Of a DNA stretch of 64,000 bases, positions 6,335 to 14,254 are shown piece after piece. The notes below the pieces were generated by a model. The model saw only the letters and a program-made list of their open reading frames with translations, was not told where the DNA came from and did no database searches. The translations under genes were made by a program, and so were the position numbers. The stretch is taken from positions 62,001 to 126,000 of the forward strand of contig CALMFC010000005.1 in NCBI GenBank assembly GCA_937863415.1, read 5' to 3'. The stretch's first letter is position 1. Each line of letters begins with the position of its first letter. This DNA is from an uncultured bacterium. GTDB lineage: Bacteria; Patescibacteriota; Saccharimonadia; Saccharimonadales; Saccharimonadaceae.

Positions 6335-6943
6335 TAAGAAGTTCATTCTAAATTATGTAATGGGTTGTGTATTTCGGCATGACAGTTATGGCAAACGAGG
6401 ATACATTTAGCAACTTCCTCATCTATACGTTCTTGCTTGCGGTTCGATAAGGATCGCAAATCAAGCGGGAAAGATTTATCTTTCGGGACTAGATGATGGA
6501 AAGCTAACGCTGACGAGTTCTTGTTATAGCCGCATATCGAGCATTTACCACCTAATTGCGATAAAAGAGAAAATTTCCTTTTGTGTCCCCTTGCCTGTTG
6601 GGCAGCGTAAGACTGAAGGGAATTGTTCTTGCAGGCTGACGAGCAATACATTGTTTGTTTGCCAGTAAGGGTTTTGCCGCACTTAGTACAGGTTATGCTA
6701 TTTTTCATAACCAAATCATAACACGAATGATCTTACAGGGCTATCTGAGAAGTAATTTTCAGATGATAATCTGTCAAATTCGGGGAAGTCTTCATCGCTG
6801 TAAGCGAAATGATAATCCCGAGCCAAGTCCTGCTTGCGGGAAAGGTGTAGAGACTAGACGGCAGACATCCTACTGTCATTAGAGGATGAAGGGATAGTCC
6901 AGCTCACAAAGTCGAAAGGCGTTGCGAAAGTAATAGTGAGAAG
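6335..6943 (+). ncRNA. Group I self-splicing intron in tRNA-Ile
   Basis: About 609 bases between U33 and C34. The catalytic core lies near the 3' end. TCGGG (6780s) pairs with CCCGA (6816 on) as P4. GACTA in the R element (GTAGAGACTAGACGGC) pairs with TAGTC in the S element (AAGGGATAGTCC) as P7. CATCC/GGATG forms P8 and ATCTGA/TCAGAT forms P2. P1 can form between exon GGCT plus intron TAAGA and TCTTA...GGCT at about 6732-6742, giving the expected U-G pair at the 5' splice site. The last intron base is G6943. The HNH gene lies inside the P1 loop on the other strand. Confidence 0.9.
6343..6708 (-). CDS. HNH homing endonuclease, antisense within the intron
   Basis: About 121 residues from the ATG at 6708 (an in-frame TTG lies at 6714). 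The N-terminal CTKCGKTL...MYCSSACK is a C4 zinc knuckle. The HNH core runs from CSICGY through ALAFHHLVPKDK to CHNCHAEIHNP, with paired CxxC and histidines in place. HNH enzymes of this sort cut intron-less alleles to spread the intron. Unusually, the gene is antisense to the tRNA and intron, so it needs its own promoter. Its stop and start fall just inside the TCATTC/GAATGA stem that closes the P1 loop. Confidence 0.9.
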   Translation of the reverse strand: MKNSITCTKCGKTLTGKQTMYCSSACKNNSLQSYAAQQARGHKRKFSLLSQLGGKCSICGYNKNSSALAFHHLVPKDKSFPLDLRSLSNRKQERIDEEVAKCILVCHNCHAEIHNPLHNLE

Positions 6944-8573
6944 CATAACCACTTGGTAGATGGTTCGATTCCATCCAGCCCCACCATTGATTACTAACAG
7001 CCTCCTCGGAGGCTTTTTGTATCTGTAGGGGTTCAGTTCTGACGCGATCTATTTCGTCTCGAAGTCCTTTAGCGGATTTTGCCACTGGCACAAGCCATTC
7101 ATTAGGGGTGATGGCCAGTTTCCCATTAGTTAATGTTGGGTTCTGACCAATTGCAAGCAAGATGTCTTTCTTACTCGCAATATCACCATCCTTAAACTTT
7201 TCACTTACAGATGTTAGTTTCTCAAAAGTTTCAGTTGCCATTTCATACCAGTTCTTCACGCGATAGTTCGTGCCTGCCCGTTCTTCTTGGAGTTGATTAA
7301 GTTGCGACTTTAACTCAGCACCCTTCGTCCTATATTGTTCATCGTCAATAAGCCCTCGAGTTGCCATATCAAGTAAGCGATCAAGTTGGGTCTGGGTACT
7401 CTCGATGGACTTATCCTGCATTACCTGAATACTATTACGTCCAGTTACCTCTTGTTCAGCGAACTCCCGAAATGCGTCCATCGCCCACTCATAGAGCTCT
7501 GGTACAAGTTCATAACTATTCAATAATTCGTTCAGCTCGTCCCATAATTCAGTCTCACGGATGTAGAAGCTGCGTTGAGCACACCCACGTTTACCTGTGC
7601 AGTGATAGTAGTCATAGCTGGCAATCTTACCTGTAGCAAGTTTCTTTGTTTTACGTTCAGCAGTGATCATACAACCACATAAACCACATCGGATAAGTCC
7701 TCTTAAAGCAAACTGTTTGCGGGTGGTTAGTCGGGGCATACCTTTGCGACCCAATAAAGTTTGTACCTTGTCATATTCCTCTGCGGTAATCATCGCGGGA
7801 AAATCCGCTTTGTAAAACTTTTCCGAGTCATAAGGATCTGGCACCAATCCTGCATAACGAACATTTCGGAAGGAATTATATAAAGTGTTTTTAACTATCG
7901 GCTTTCCCCCTCGACTACCGTGAATAGCAGTCTTGTAACCCCACTCGTCAGTCATAATCGTGTGAATTGATTGCACGCTGTATTCACCAGTAAGAAAGAG
8001 TTCAAACGCTCTGCGCATTAGATAAAACCTCTCAGGATCCTTTTCCACGCGCGCCTCACCACGCCCTGTTAAAGAAGTGCGGACGTTGATGTAGCCTTCG
8101 GGAGCCTGTCCGGTTAACCCACCCATTTGTCGCTTCTTCTCGTTACCGCGTTTCACATCTTTGCTAAGTTTAGCTGAGTAGTACTGGCTCTGCGACATAG
8201 TCATCTGGAGCATCATCATACTTTCGGGAGTTTGGTCAAAATTAAAGCCTGATGCAAATTTAAGATCTTTAATTTTCATCTGCCTGATACGATATGTAAC
8301 TGCGGATGCGTCCACTTCGTTACGGCTTAAGCGGTCGGGGTGCCACGCAATAATTCCTTCTATCTTACCTTCATCAATTCGTTCCAGCATTTCTTTGAAC
8401 TTAGGGCGTTTGTCAGGTTCAAATGCACTTTTACTTTCGGTGTACCACTCAACGATGTTCAGGTCACTGAAGCGCACTCTAATTTGATCCTCTTGTGAAG
8501 AAAGCGAAAGCACTTGCCTCTCCGCTTCTTCGGTAGACTTTCGCATATACACTGCATATCGTAATTTACTCAT
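6879..8573 (-). CDS. Large serine recombinase (integrase)
   Basis: About 564 residues from the ATG at 8573, preceded by GGAGA. The catalytic resolvase domain comes first, with nucleophile Ser13 in YMRKST and the helix R-P-K-F-K-E-M-L. Next is the recombinase domain (APEGYIN onward), a zinc ribbon (RCGLCGCMI ... YYHCTGKRGC) and a C-terminal coiled coil. It would integrate and excise the 9-kb element. The last 45 or so residues are encoded by the tRNA terminator, the tRNA 3' exon and the end of the intron, so the original tail was probably exchanged on integration. Confidence 0.93.
   Translation of the reverse strand: MSKLRYAVYMRKSTEEAERQVLSLSSQEDQIRVRFSDLNIVEWYTESKSAFEPDKRPKFKEMLERIDEGKIEGIIAWHPDRLSRNEVDASAVTYRIRQMKIKDLKFASGFNFDQTPESMMMLQMTMSQSQYYSAKLSKDVKRGNEKKRQMGGLTGQAPEGYINVRTSLTGRGEARVEKDPERFYLMRRAFELFLTGEYSVQSIHTIMTDEWGYKTAIHGSRGGKPIVKNTLYNSFRNVRYAGLVPDPYDSEKFYKADFPAMITAEEYDKVQTLLGRKGMPRLTTRKQFALRGLIRCGLCGCMITAERKTKKLATGKIASYDYYHCTGKRGCAQRSFYIRETELWDELNELLNSYELVPELYEWAMDAFREFAEQEVTGRNSIQVMQDKSIESTQTQLDRLLDMATRGLIDDEQYRTKGAELKSQLNQLQEERAGTNYRVKNWYEMATETFEKLTSVSEKFKDGDIASKKDILLAIGQNPTLTNGKLAITPNEWLVPVAKSAKGLRDEIDRVRTEPLQIQKASEEAVSNQWWGWMESNHLPSGYASHYYFRNAFRLCELDYPFIL
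6999..7018 (+). terminator. Terminator after tRNA-Ile
   Basis: AGCCTCC/GGAGGCT stem with a 2-base loop, then TTTT. The recombinase frame runs through it on the opposite strand. Confidence 0.7.
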
Positions 8574-8589
8574 TATTTCTCCTGACCAA

Positions 8590-8704
8590 AAGGGCGACTC
8601 GGTTGTTGACACAGTCCATAGCAAGAAGCCATTTCCTGATACCGAGCCGCCCTTAAAGGTCGGGAAATAAATACACTTCTTGCGTGTTTATGGATTGTGT
8701 CAAC
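8590..8704. repeat. Crossed inverted repeats (pseudoknot-like) upstream of recombinase
   Basis: Two inverted repeats interleave. 8590-8603 pairs with 8641-8654 (13 of 14). 8605-8628 pairs with 8676-8704 (an 8-bp and a 16-bp block, one mismatch, 5-base bulge at 8684-8688). The order is B', A', B, A, so the two stems cannot nest and would make an H-type pseudoknot in RNA or alternative cruciforms in DNA. The stretch forms the leader of the recombinase gene and the space after the ATPase gene. Confidence 0.75.
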
Positions 8705-8722
8705 GTACTTATTATATCATTA

Positions 8723-10126
8723 TCATTTATCGGGGGTGGGGTCACTATTTCGCTGACCACCAAAGAATAGTGCATATGTTTCATCATCCAACCCATCAAT
8801 TGCGCTGTGCCTACTACCCCCCGAACCTATATTCTTTAGTTGATTCTCCTCTGTTAAAGACTTAGGAAAGATATGTCGTGTCCTTTTATCGCTGAAGTCC
8901 TTAGTTGGCTTTTCCTGTACGATCAACCCGCTGTTCTCAAGTTGAGGTAGGATCTGTTTACGAACTTGTTCGCTATTCATCGGCTTCTCCAGTGCCTTAA
9001 TGTGATAGTTGTTCAGCTCTTGTGGAGTGAGTCCGATTTTGTCGTACTCCATATCCTGTTTCAGTTCGTAGTTTCCTTTTTCGTACTTCTCTAAGTAAGC
9101 TGGCACAATGATGTCTTTGTAGAACCTAAGAACAGCGGGTGGCAAGTTGTATTCCTGACTCTCAGAGATTGCTGACCATAACTCAAAGCCTTCATCTACG
9201 TCCTTTTGTGTCGCATAAATCTTTCCATCTTCGGCAGTTCGGTGCCAAACATTGAGTAAGGTAATCGATTTGATTAACTGTACCAAGTGGCTGATATCTC
9301 GCATATGACGAGGCTTGGCAATTGGGAACAACTCTCGAAATTTGTCATTGACTCCATCTGGATTAGGAACGATAATCTCATTAACCTTTTCATCGCGAAT
9401 AGCGACAATCCTCGACATTAGATCAATTCGTTCCTGCTGTGAATTGAGCCAACCATTGTACTCATCCGCATTTGCACTTCGTCGAGCCTGACTTTGAATA
9501 CCAGCTAGGATCTTTTCGTCAGTTGCTTCGGGGCTTAGTAGGATAGCCCTTGTTGCTTCTTGCTCATCCAAGATCATACCTGCTGAACAGAAAATGGAGG
9601 ATGGATATCCTCGCAAGACAACGTGATCAGCTTGGTTCTTCCCCCCTTTACGGTTAGTGAAGCTATACTTCAAATCGCGTGAGTCATGCGAAAGTAGTGC
9701 TCGAAGTTTCGCCTGTAGTTGAGGGTCGGGTTGTTCATAGAATAGAAGGATTTTTCGTTCAAGTGAAACCAATCGCCCGACTACCTGCTTTTCCTCAGAA
9801 CCTTTCACTTTCTTAAAAATCGGTACTCCAGCTTCATAGAAGAAAGCAGTCGGACTTGCCCCACTCCTCTCAACTTTGTCGTCTGCTGGGAATAACTTCG
9901 CAATCTCAATCGCTAAAAAGCTTTTGCCTGTCGAGCTTGGCGCATTAAGACTCACATTAATCTGACTGCTATCTGTGTATGCAGATAGCATCGCAAGGAA
10001 TACTACAATCTTGTTCGTGTGATCATGCTTGATAGTTAGCGACAACACATCCCTCAAGTCCTCTAGAGACATTTCGAGGTAGAGCTCCATAGGCGCTTGC
10101 TTCAACTTGTTTGGCTTTGTTTCCAT
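8723..10126 (-). CDS. P-loop ATPase with C-terminal winged helix, helicase/primase-like
   Basis: About 467 residues. The second ATG (10126) is preferred because AAAGGAG lies 7 bases before it, whereas the first ATG (10132) sits right at the ribosome site. The Walker A motif is NAPSSTGKS near residue 65 and a probable Walker B is KILLFYEQPD. A central helical part is followed by a winged-helix-like region (MNSEQVRKQILPQLENSGLI). Proteins of this build in plasmids and integrative elements load or drive replication, so a replication role is inferred. The acidic, Gly/Ser-rich tail (IGSGGSRHS onward) looks disordered. Confidence 0.75.
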   Translation of the reverse strand: METKPNKLKQAPMELYLEMSLEDLRDVLSLTIKHDHTNKIVVFLAMLSAYTDSSQINVSLNAPSSTGKSFLAIEIAKLFPADDKVERSGASPTAFFYEAGVPIFKKVKGSEEKQVVGRLVSLERKILLFYEQPDPQLQAKLRALLSHDSRDLKYSFTNRKGGKNQADHVVLRGYPSSIFCSAGMILDEQEATRAILLSPEATDEKILAGIQSQARRSANADEYNGWLNSQQERIDLMSRIVAIRDEKVNEIIVPNPDGVNDKFRELFPIAKPRHMRDISHLVQLIKSITLLNVWHRTAEDGKIYATQKDVDEGFELWSAISESQEYNLPPAVLRFYKDIIVPAYLEKYEKGNYELKQDMEYDKIGLTPQELNNYHIKALEKPMNSEQVRKQILPQLENSGLIVQEKPTKDFSDKRTRHIFPKSLTEENQLKNIGSGGSRHSAIDGLDDETYALFFGGQRNSDPTPDK

Positions 10127-10295
10127 ATTCATTCTCCTTTAAATTATCCGTGTTCTCTGACTGTCCTCCCTTTGCGATTACGAAACGCATTATCGAAATC
10201 CCCGCCTCCTGAGCCTGTTCGTCTGAATAGTTCAAGTCACAATGCTCTTTCAAAAGAGCTTGGAGACGTTCAATACTGGCTTCACTGAATCGCAT
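10023..10295 (-). CDS. Hypothetical protein overlapping the ATPase gene
   Basis: 90 residues. The first half (RFSEASIERLQALLKEHCDLNYSDEQAQEAGISIMRFVIA) is a convincing helical domain. The second half is low in structure and is encoded in another frame over the first 104 bases of the ATPase gene. The start lies 5 bases after the stop of the DUF5659-like gene, with no strong ribosome site, so coupling is likely. Function unknown. Confidence 0.6.
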   Translation of the reverse strand: MRFSEASIERLQALLKEHCDLNYSDEQAQEAGISIMRFVIAKGGQSENTDNLKENEYGNKAKQVEASAYGALPRNVSRGLEGCVVANYQA

Positions 10296-10300
10296 AGAGA

Positions 10301-10546
10301 TTACTTATGTGCGTATATACGACTCTTCAACGTCTTTGTATTTTCAAACAACTGTCTGGCATCTACTCTCAAGCCAATAGACCAGTACTGATCAATTAGC
10401 TGTTCAGTCCAAGTTGTTTTCTTAAACTCGAAATGAGCACGATGCCCCTCGCTGTACGTAATCTTCTGCACAACGTACCCTAAGGTAACTAATGCTGCTG
10501 CAATGCCTAGGTCGTGAACTTTTATCGTTTCTTGCTTCATATTCAT
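10301..10546 (-). CDS. DUF5659-like small protein
   Basis: About 81 residues starting MNMKQETIKVHDLGIAAAL, with GGAGG just before the first of two ATGs (10546, 10540). The pattern D-L-G-x-A-A-x-L-x-x-x-G-Y, F-E-F-K-K-T, a Tyr in the middle and L-K-S-R-I-Y at the end fits DUF5659, a small family found in phages and mobile elements. Role unknown. It lies in the element's replication operon. Confidence 0.75.
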   Translation of the reverse strand: MNMKQETIKVHDLGIAAALVTLGYVVQKITYSEGHRAHFEFKKTTWTEQLIDQYWSIGLRVDARQLFENTKTLKSRIYAHK

Positions 10547-10560
10547 TTTGCCTCCAACTA

Positions 10561-10618
10561 ATAACACTCTCAACTTTACGAGAGTGTATTCTTTCGGTTT
10601 TCGGTAAGATTTCGGTAT
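10561..10618 (-). terminator. Hairpin plus three TTTCGGT repeats
   Basis: ACACTCTC/GAGAGTGT (8 bp, 8-base loop; 10563-10587) follows the winged-helix gene. Next to it TTTCGGT occurs three times (about 10592-10616), on the minus strand as ACCGAAA. The hairpin could end or attenuate the transcript. The short repeats resemble small iterons. Confidence 0.45.
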
Positions 10619-10620
10619 GG

Positions 10621-11724
10621 CTAAGTGTTGATTTTCAGCAACCAACCAACTCCAGGCGTATTGTAAATGCACTTATCGCCAATTACAGCGCGTAGCTTTT
10701 TATGCACCTCTGGAATAAGGCGGCCCAGCTTTGAATTTGAATCCTTACTCCCCCGCTGATAGCTAAATATATTTGCTTCTGGATCAGTAAATACTTCTTT
10801 TGGCCGCAACTCTTCGGGTCGCCTGAGGAAAACCCTCATAACATCCCGCTCTTGCTGCGTCATTCGAATCTCTTCGCCATTATATGTAATGCGTCCGTCT
10901 CTATTCGCGCGCAAGCCTTTATATCCAAATTCTTCTAAATCCTCATCACTGATTGGTTCAGCGGAACGAGACATTAATTCTAATTCTCGTTGGAACTCTT
11001 GATTAGTAATTTCAATATCAACGAAAGCACGTCCTTTGTTTTCCAAATCATAACCCATTTGAAGAATATTGTATTGACCGTTAACTAATTGCGGCGACAG
11101 GACAACTTCCCAAAATGGCGGAATGTAATCATAGAAATTAGTCTTCGTACTACCATAGACGTCTTCGATATTAATATGCGGAACAGATTGACGACTGACG
11201 ACTACGCCTAAGGCGTGATAAAGTTTTGCGGATTGGTGTTTGTAATCATCTGGCTTAAAAGCAGTGATCGTTGAAAGCTTATTTTCTTGCCACTTTTCGA
11301 GGTAATCAGTTAGATCATCGGTTATCTTTTGAACATTTACGGATTTAAGCATAAATCCTTGAGGGTTCGGTGCGACTGCTTCATCAAAGTCAGGCTCTTT
11401 TCCGTAATATGCCACCAGGACTGGAACTGTTTCGAACTCTAAATACCCATCTCTTTCATACTCGTATAGTTTTTGCACCAACTCGTCTTCGGTCTTACTC
11501 CCAAAATAATACCAATGGCTATTTTGCATAATCGGCTTAGCCTTGAGCACATCAGGAAACAGCGAGAGTATCCCCATTAAAAAAACCTTATGTTGATCCC
11601 AATACATTTCCATCTTCATAACCTTCATATTATCCAATATGTCCATCACATTAACAACACTAGCACAGTTAGTAGTCCTAAGTGGTACAATTAAAAAGTC
11701 TAAACCAGTATTAATGTGCCGCAT
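10621..11724 (-). CDS. Winged-helix DNA-binding protein (element regulator or initiator)
   Basis: 367 residues. Residues from about 285 on (MTQQERDVMRVFLRRPEELR...LIPEVHKKLRAVIGDKCIYNTPGVGWLL) show the order of an OmpR-type winged helix: recognition-helix region, R-x-x-L repeats, and a terminal hairpin with G-x-G-W/Y. The N-terminal 270 residues are not recognised and contain no receiver Asp pattern. Start is the ATG at 11724, right beside a 100-bp palindromic region that it may bind. It could be the master regulator or the replication initiator of the element. Confidence 0.75.
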   Translation of the reverse strand: MRHINTGLDFLIVPLRTTNCASVVNVMDILDNMKVMKMEMYWDQHKVFLMGILSLFPDVLKAKPIMQNSHWYYFGSKTEDELVQKLYEYERDGYLEFETVPVLVAYYGKEPDFDEAVAPNPQGFMLKSVNVQKITDDLTDYLEKWQENKLSTITAFKPDDYKHQSAKLYHALGVVVSRQSVPHINIEDVYGSTKTNFYDYIPPFWEVVLSPQLVNGQYNILQMGYDLENKGRAFVDIEITNQEFQRELELMSRSAEPISDEDLEEFGYKGLRANRDGRITYNGEEIRMTQQERDVMRVFLRRPEELRPKEVFTDPEANIFSYQRGSKDSNSKLGRLIPEVHKKLRAVIGDKCIYNTPGVGWLLKINT

Positions 11725-11815
11725 TTCTATGCGTGGTTAAGCCTATAAATCGGCACCACGCAAAGTGATAGGGCTTAAACACTTTATTACTGGTTTAGAC
11801 ACCACGCGTGGTGTC
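11698..11815. promoter_or_regulatory. Nested palindromic operator-like region
   Basis: Arms 11698-11718 and 11780-11800 are inverted repeats matching at 19 of 21 bases. Inside lie GTGGTTAAGCC/GGCTTAAACAC (10 of 11). GCGTGGT at 11731 and ACCACGC at 11755 form a further inverted pair, and the same half-site is repeated back to back in an 18-base perfect palindrome at 11798-11815. It sits between two divergent genes. The last palindrome precedes GTTTTATTTATAAGGAG, so it may also shape the leader of the membrane protein gene. Confidence 0.7.
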
Positions 11816-11836
11816 GTTTTATTTATAAGGAGTTAT

Positions 11837-12313
11837 ATGTCGAACAAAAAATTCAACCCACTTTATTTCCTAGCATTAATACCGATTGGTATGTTTGGAA
11901 TTTTAGGAGCAATCTTCGAATCATTTAGAGGAGAGGCGCTCTCTGGTTTTCTCTGGGGAATAGCAATTGGTTTTGGAATTATGGTAGTAAGCCTTATAGG
12001 CATTTTCGGATGGGAATGGCTGAAGAAACAAATGGAAAAAGGAAAGCTGTTCCCCTACATCACGCTTGCCGTGATAGCCTCTATTATCATCAGCACAATC
12101 TTTGCAACTTCTCTCGGGAAGCCGTCCTGTGAAGAATACGATAATAGTGGCGAACCTTATCAAAGCTGTACTCAGTACGCCGATGATGGTTACGAGGCTA
12201 CAAGTGACCAAAAGTGGGCAAAATTCTGGGGAACTTTACCAGTAACAATCGTGATTACCTCGCTTATAGCCACCCTGGTTCACCACAATATTCATAAGAA
12301 AGGCGAGAAATAA
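11837..12313 (+). CDS. Membrane protein of the element
   Basis: 158 residues from the ATG at 11837, which has AAGGAG 4 bases ahead. The frame is open further upstream but lacks a ribosome site there. Hydrophobic segments lie near residues 9-28, 37-58, 72-93 and 130-150, with a polar stretch holding two cysteines (KPSCEEYDNSGEPYQSC) between the third and fourth, probably outside the cell. Family unknown. It is divergent from the winged-helix gene and shares its palindromic control region. Confidence 0.75.
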   Translation: MSNKKFNPLYFLALIPIGMFGILGAIFESFRGEALSGFLWGIAIGFGIMVVSLIGIFGWEWLKKQMEKGKLFPYITLAVIASIIISTIFATSLGKPSCEEYDNSGEPYQSCTQYADDGYEATSDQKWAKFWGTLPVTIVITSLIATLVHHNIHKKGEK

Positions 12314-12330
12314 GATAGACAAGGTTATAC

Positions 12331-13617
12331 TTAGTAGTCATCAACAGACTGAAGAGGATAAATAGATGGAAGCTCAGATAACTTGTCAAAAATATGCTCA
12401 AGAAGAACCTTCATCTCTATCCAATTAGCTGGATTGACTGAATCACCCGCTAACACCCCCCGGTACTTCTCGCGGAAACTATTTTGGATCGCACGTTTAT
12501 CGAGAACTTCTCCTTGATAGGTCTCAACCTTTTCAATATAACCTTTCCACTGTATAGGTCTAAGAAATCCATTAGAGTCTGACAGTGCGTCTCTGCCAAG
12601 ATAAAGCTCAACGGAGCCTGCACGACCATTAACATCAAGATCAGAGTCGCCTTGCGGACCTTTTGTAGGATAACTATTCAAAAGCTCTGTACTGGGGTAC
12701 TGCGTGATGCAGAAATTATTCGGTAGACGCCGTCTTGCGCTCTGACCAAATGAAGCAATCGCCGATGTGCCAGCAGTGTCGTTATCTAGAATGAATAACA
12801 TATTTTCGGATATTCCAGCAGATGCAAAATTCTTAGCCATTTTCAGTATCGCATCAGCGTTAGTCTCGGGCTTAAAATCTGTTTCGAGAAATCGAACATA
12901 TCTAGCTAGGTATGGGTAAAGAACCTCAATACTTTTCTTGAGAAATTCGACGTCCGTAGTACCTTCCGTAATGATAATAGGTTTACCAATATTCGTATTG
13001 TATGCATCTATAGCAAAGGTAATGTCATCGGAGTATTCGTGTAAATCAGTAAAATCGAAAGTGAGTTCTTTTGCGCCCTCTTCATTCGCCAAGATTATAG
13101 AGAGAACAAATAATGGGTCATCATAATGATGTAGAAGTTCGTTTGCCATTACGAGTACCTTTCTGCTAGCAGTAGTTTGACCGGATACAATGTCGAACCA
13201 TTCATCAAAACTGATTGAACCGAGGTAATCAATCTTAGCTTGAGCTTCCGGAACATAGCTCTCTAAGCCATCGCTAGAGCCCGAGTATCGCTCTACAGCC
13301 CCCCGGTTAGAGTCGAGCATCGCCGACAGATGGTGGTCAAATATACCCTTTATGCCCATTTTTCCATATCCAAGAACCTTCAATTTATCTCTTATTTCCT
13401 TGACCGTTTGTTTTGCGGTGATAAGTGGATAGTCTTCATCGTCAAAGTCGAAATCATCTGAACGAATAATGCCACTCTCGGCTACTAGCCCCCTCGCTTC
13501 GTCTGCTAAGCTCTGGTGGATATCGGCAACTTCAAAAAGCGATAATATTGTGTCCACAGTATCCTTTACTTTATAGATTTGAGACCCTTCAGAATAAACC
13601 GCAAAATCGCATTCCAT
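12331..13617 (-). CDS. HEPN/Toprim N-terminal domain plus Toprim nuclease domain
   Basis: 428 residues. The start (FAVYSEGSQIYKVKDTVDT ... KEIRDKLKVLGYG) fits the HEPN/Toprim N-terminal domain found in bacterial conflict proteins. The C-terminal half is a Toprim domain: IIITEGTTDVEFL with Glu218, then FILDNDTAG with the D-x-D pair at 278-280. Toprim domains of OLD-type and related defence proteins cut DNA or RNA using these metal-binding acids. The start overlaps the stop of the nuclease gene by one base, so the two probably act together against phage (inference). Confidence 0.82.
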   Translation of the reverse strand: MECDFAVYSEGSQIYKVKDTVDTILSLFEVADIHQSLADEARGLVAESGIIRSDDFDFDDEDYPLITAKQTVKEIRDKLKVLGYGKMGIKGIFDHHLSAMLDSNRGAVERYSGSSDGLESYVPEAQAKIDYLGSISFDEWFDIVSGQTTASRKVLVMANELLHHYDDPLFVLSIILANEEGAKELTFDFTDLHEYSDDITFAIDAYNTNIGKPIIITEGTTDVEFLKKSIEVLYPYLARYVRFLETDFKPETNADAILKMAKNFASAGISENMLFILDNDTAGTSAIASFGQSARRRLPNNFCITQYPSTELLNSYPTKGPQGDSDLDVNGRAGSVELYLGRDALSDSNGFLRPIQWKGYIEKVETYQGEVLDKRAIQNSFREKYRGVLAGDSVNPANWIEMKVLLEHIFDKLSELPSIYPLQSVDDY

Positions 13618-14189
13618 CAGACTTTACCTTCGTCTGTATCCTCAACAATTTGCGCGAACGATTCAATTAAGTAGTCGTCGAGCACTAAGACGTTGCCCTT
13701 ATGGATGGCTTTATACATAAAGTCCTTGCCGTGATCATCTGTAACAAGAGAAGATCGAATGTTTATCACCGCGTGACCGTTGTTTGCGCCAACTAGATCA
13801 AATATTTTTTGCGCAGGCAAGACAATGAAGTCTTGGTCATAAGTATTGTGATCCCCCGCATTATCGAGCGATATTTGACCGTTTAAATAATGAACCACGA
13901 ACACCACGTAAGTTGTCTTAACATCGTGCTTTGACAATGTTGATAGATTAACATTCGCCATAAATTTCCCAGAGTCATAACCCTCGATATCTTGGCAAGT
14001 TTTAACTTGGATCTTATAAAAGCGGTTGTCTTTACTGGCGACGATATCAATGCCGTCATCAATGGCACCGTGAAAGACGTTGAAGCCATTTAAGAGAAGC
14101 TTACCAGCTGTAAGATACTCACCCGCTTGACCCAAGTAGTCTTTCGGTAAGTTAATGTCAAAATCGTCCTCTTCAAGCTCTTCTTCCAT
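13617..14189 (-). CDS. PD-(D/E)XK-like nuclease (DUF4365-type)
   Basis: 190 residues. The nuclease signature is visible in order: Glu24 in AGEYLTAGKLLLNGFNV, Asp48 in DDGIDIVA, and QVK at 61-63 in YKIQVKT. DUF4365-like nucleases have this E...D...QxK layout and occur in defence loci. The N-terminus is acidic (EEELEEDDFD). It is the first gene of a two-gene operon with the Toprim protein, and its start faces the divergent AbiJ-like gene across 65 bases. Confidence 0.8.
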   Translation of the reverse strand: MEEELEEDDFDINLPKDYLGQAGEYLTAGKLLLNGFNVFHGAIDDGIDIVASKDNRFYKIQVKTCQDIEGYDSGKFMANVNLSTLSKHDVKTTYVVFVVHYLNGQISLDNAGDHNTYDQDFIVLPAQKIFDLVGANNGHAVINIRSSLVTDDHGKDFMYKAIHKGNVLVLDDYLIESFAQIVEDTDEGKV

Positions 14190-14254
14190 ACGATAATGTT
14201 ACCACTATTCACCAAAGAAGTCCCAGAGGTGGAATTATGGAGTAAAATTGACAT

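Larger units (their letters stand above)
6302..6986 (+). tRNA. tRNA-Ile(CAT) (Ile2 type), interrupted by a group I intron
   Basis: The 5' exon is 6302-6334 and the 3' exon 6944-6986, with encoded CCA. Joined, they give a 76-base cloverleaf with acceptor GGGGCTG/CAGCCCC, loop CTCATAA (anticodon CAT) and T-arm ATGGTTCGATTCCAT. The GGTTAGAGCAGGCG stretch and CTTGGT variable loop resemble tRNA-Ile2 of other bacteria, whose C34 is changed to lysidine by TilS. Identity as Ile rather than Met is inferred from this likeness and from the other two CAT tRNAs being accounted for. The intron splits U33 from C34. Confidence 0.88.

Noticed and set aside
11765-11836. Extra 24 N-terminal residues for the membrane protein at 11837
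   Set aside because: They would be encoded by the palindromic control region. The AAGGAG at 11827 clearly serves the ATG at 11837.
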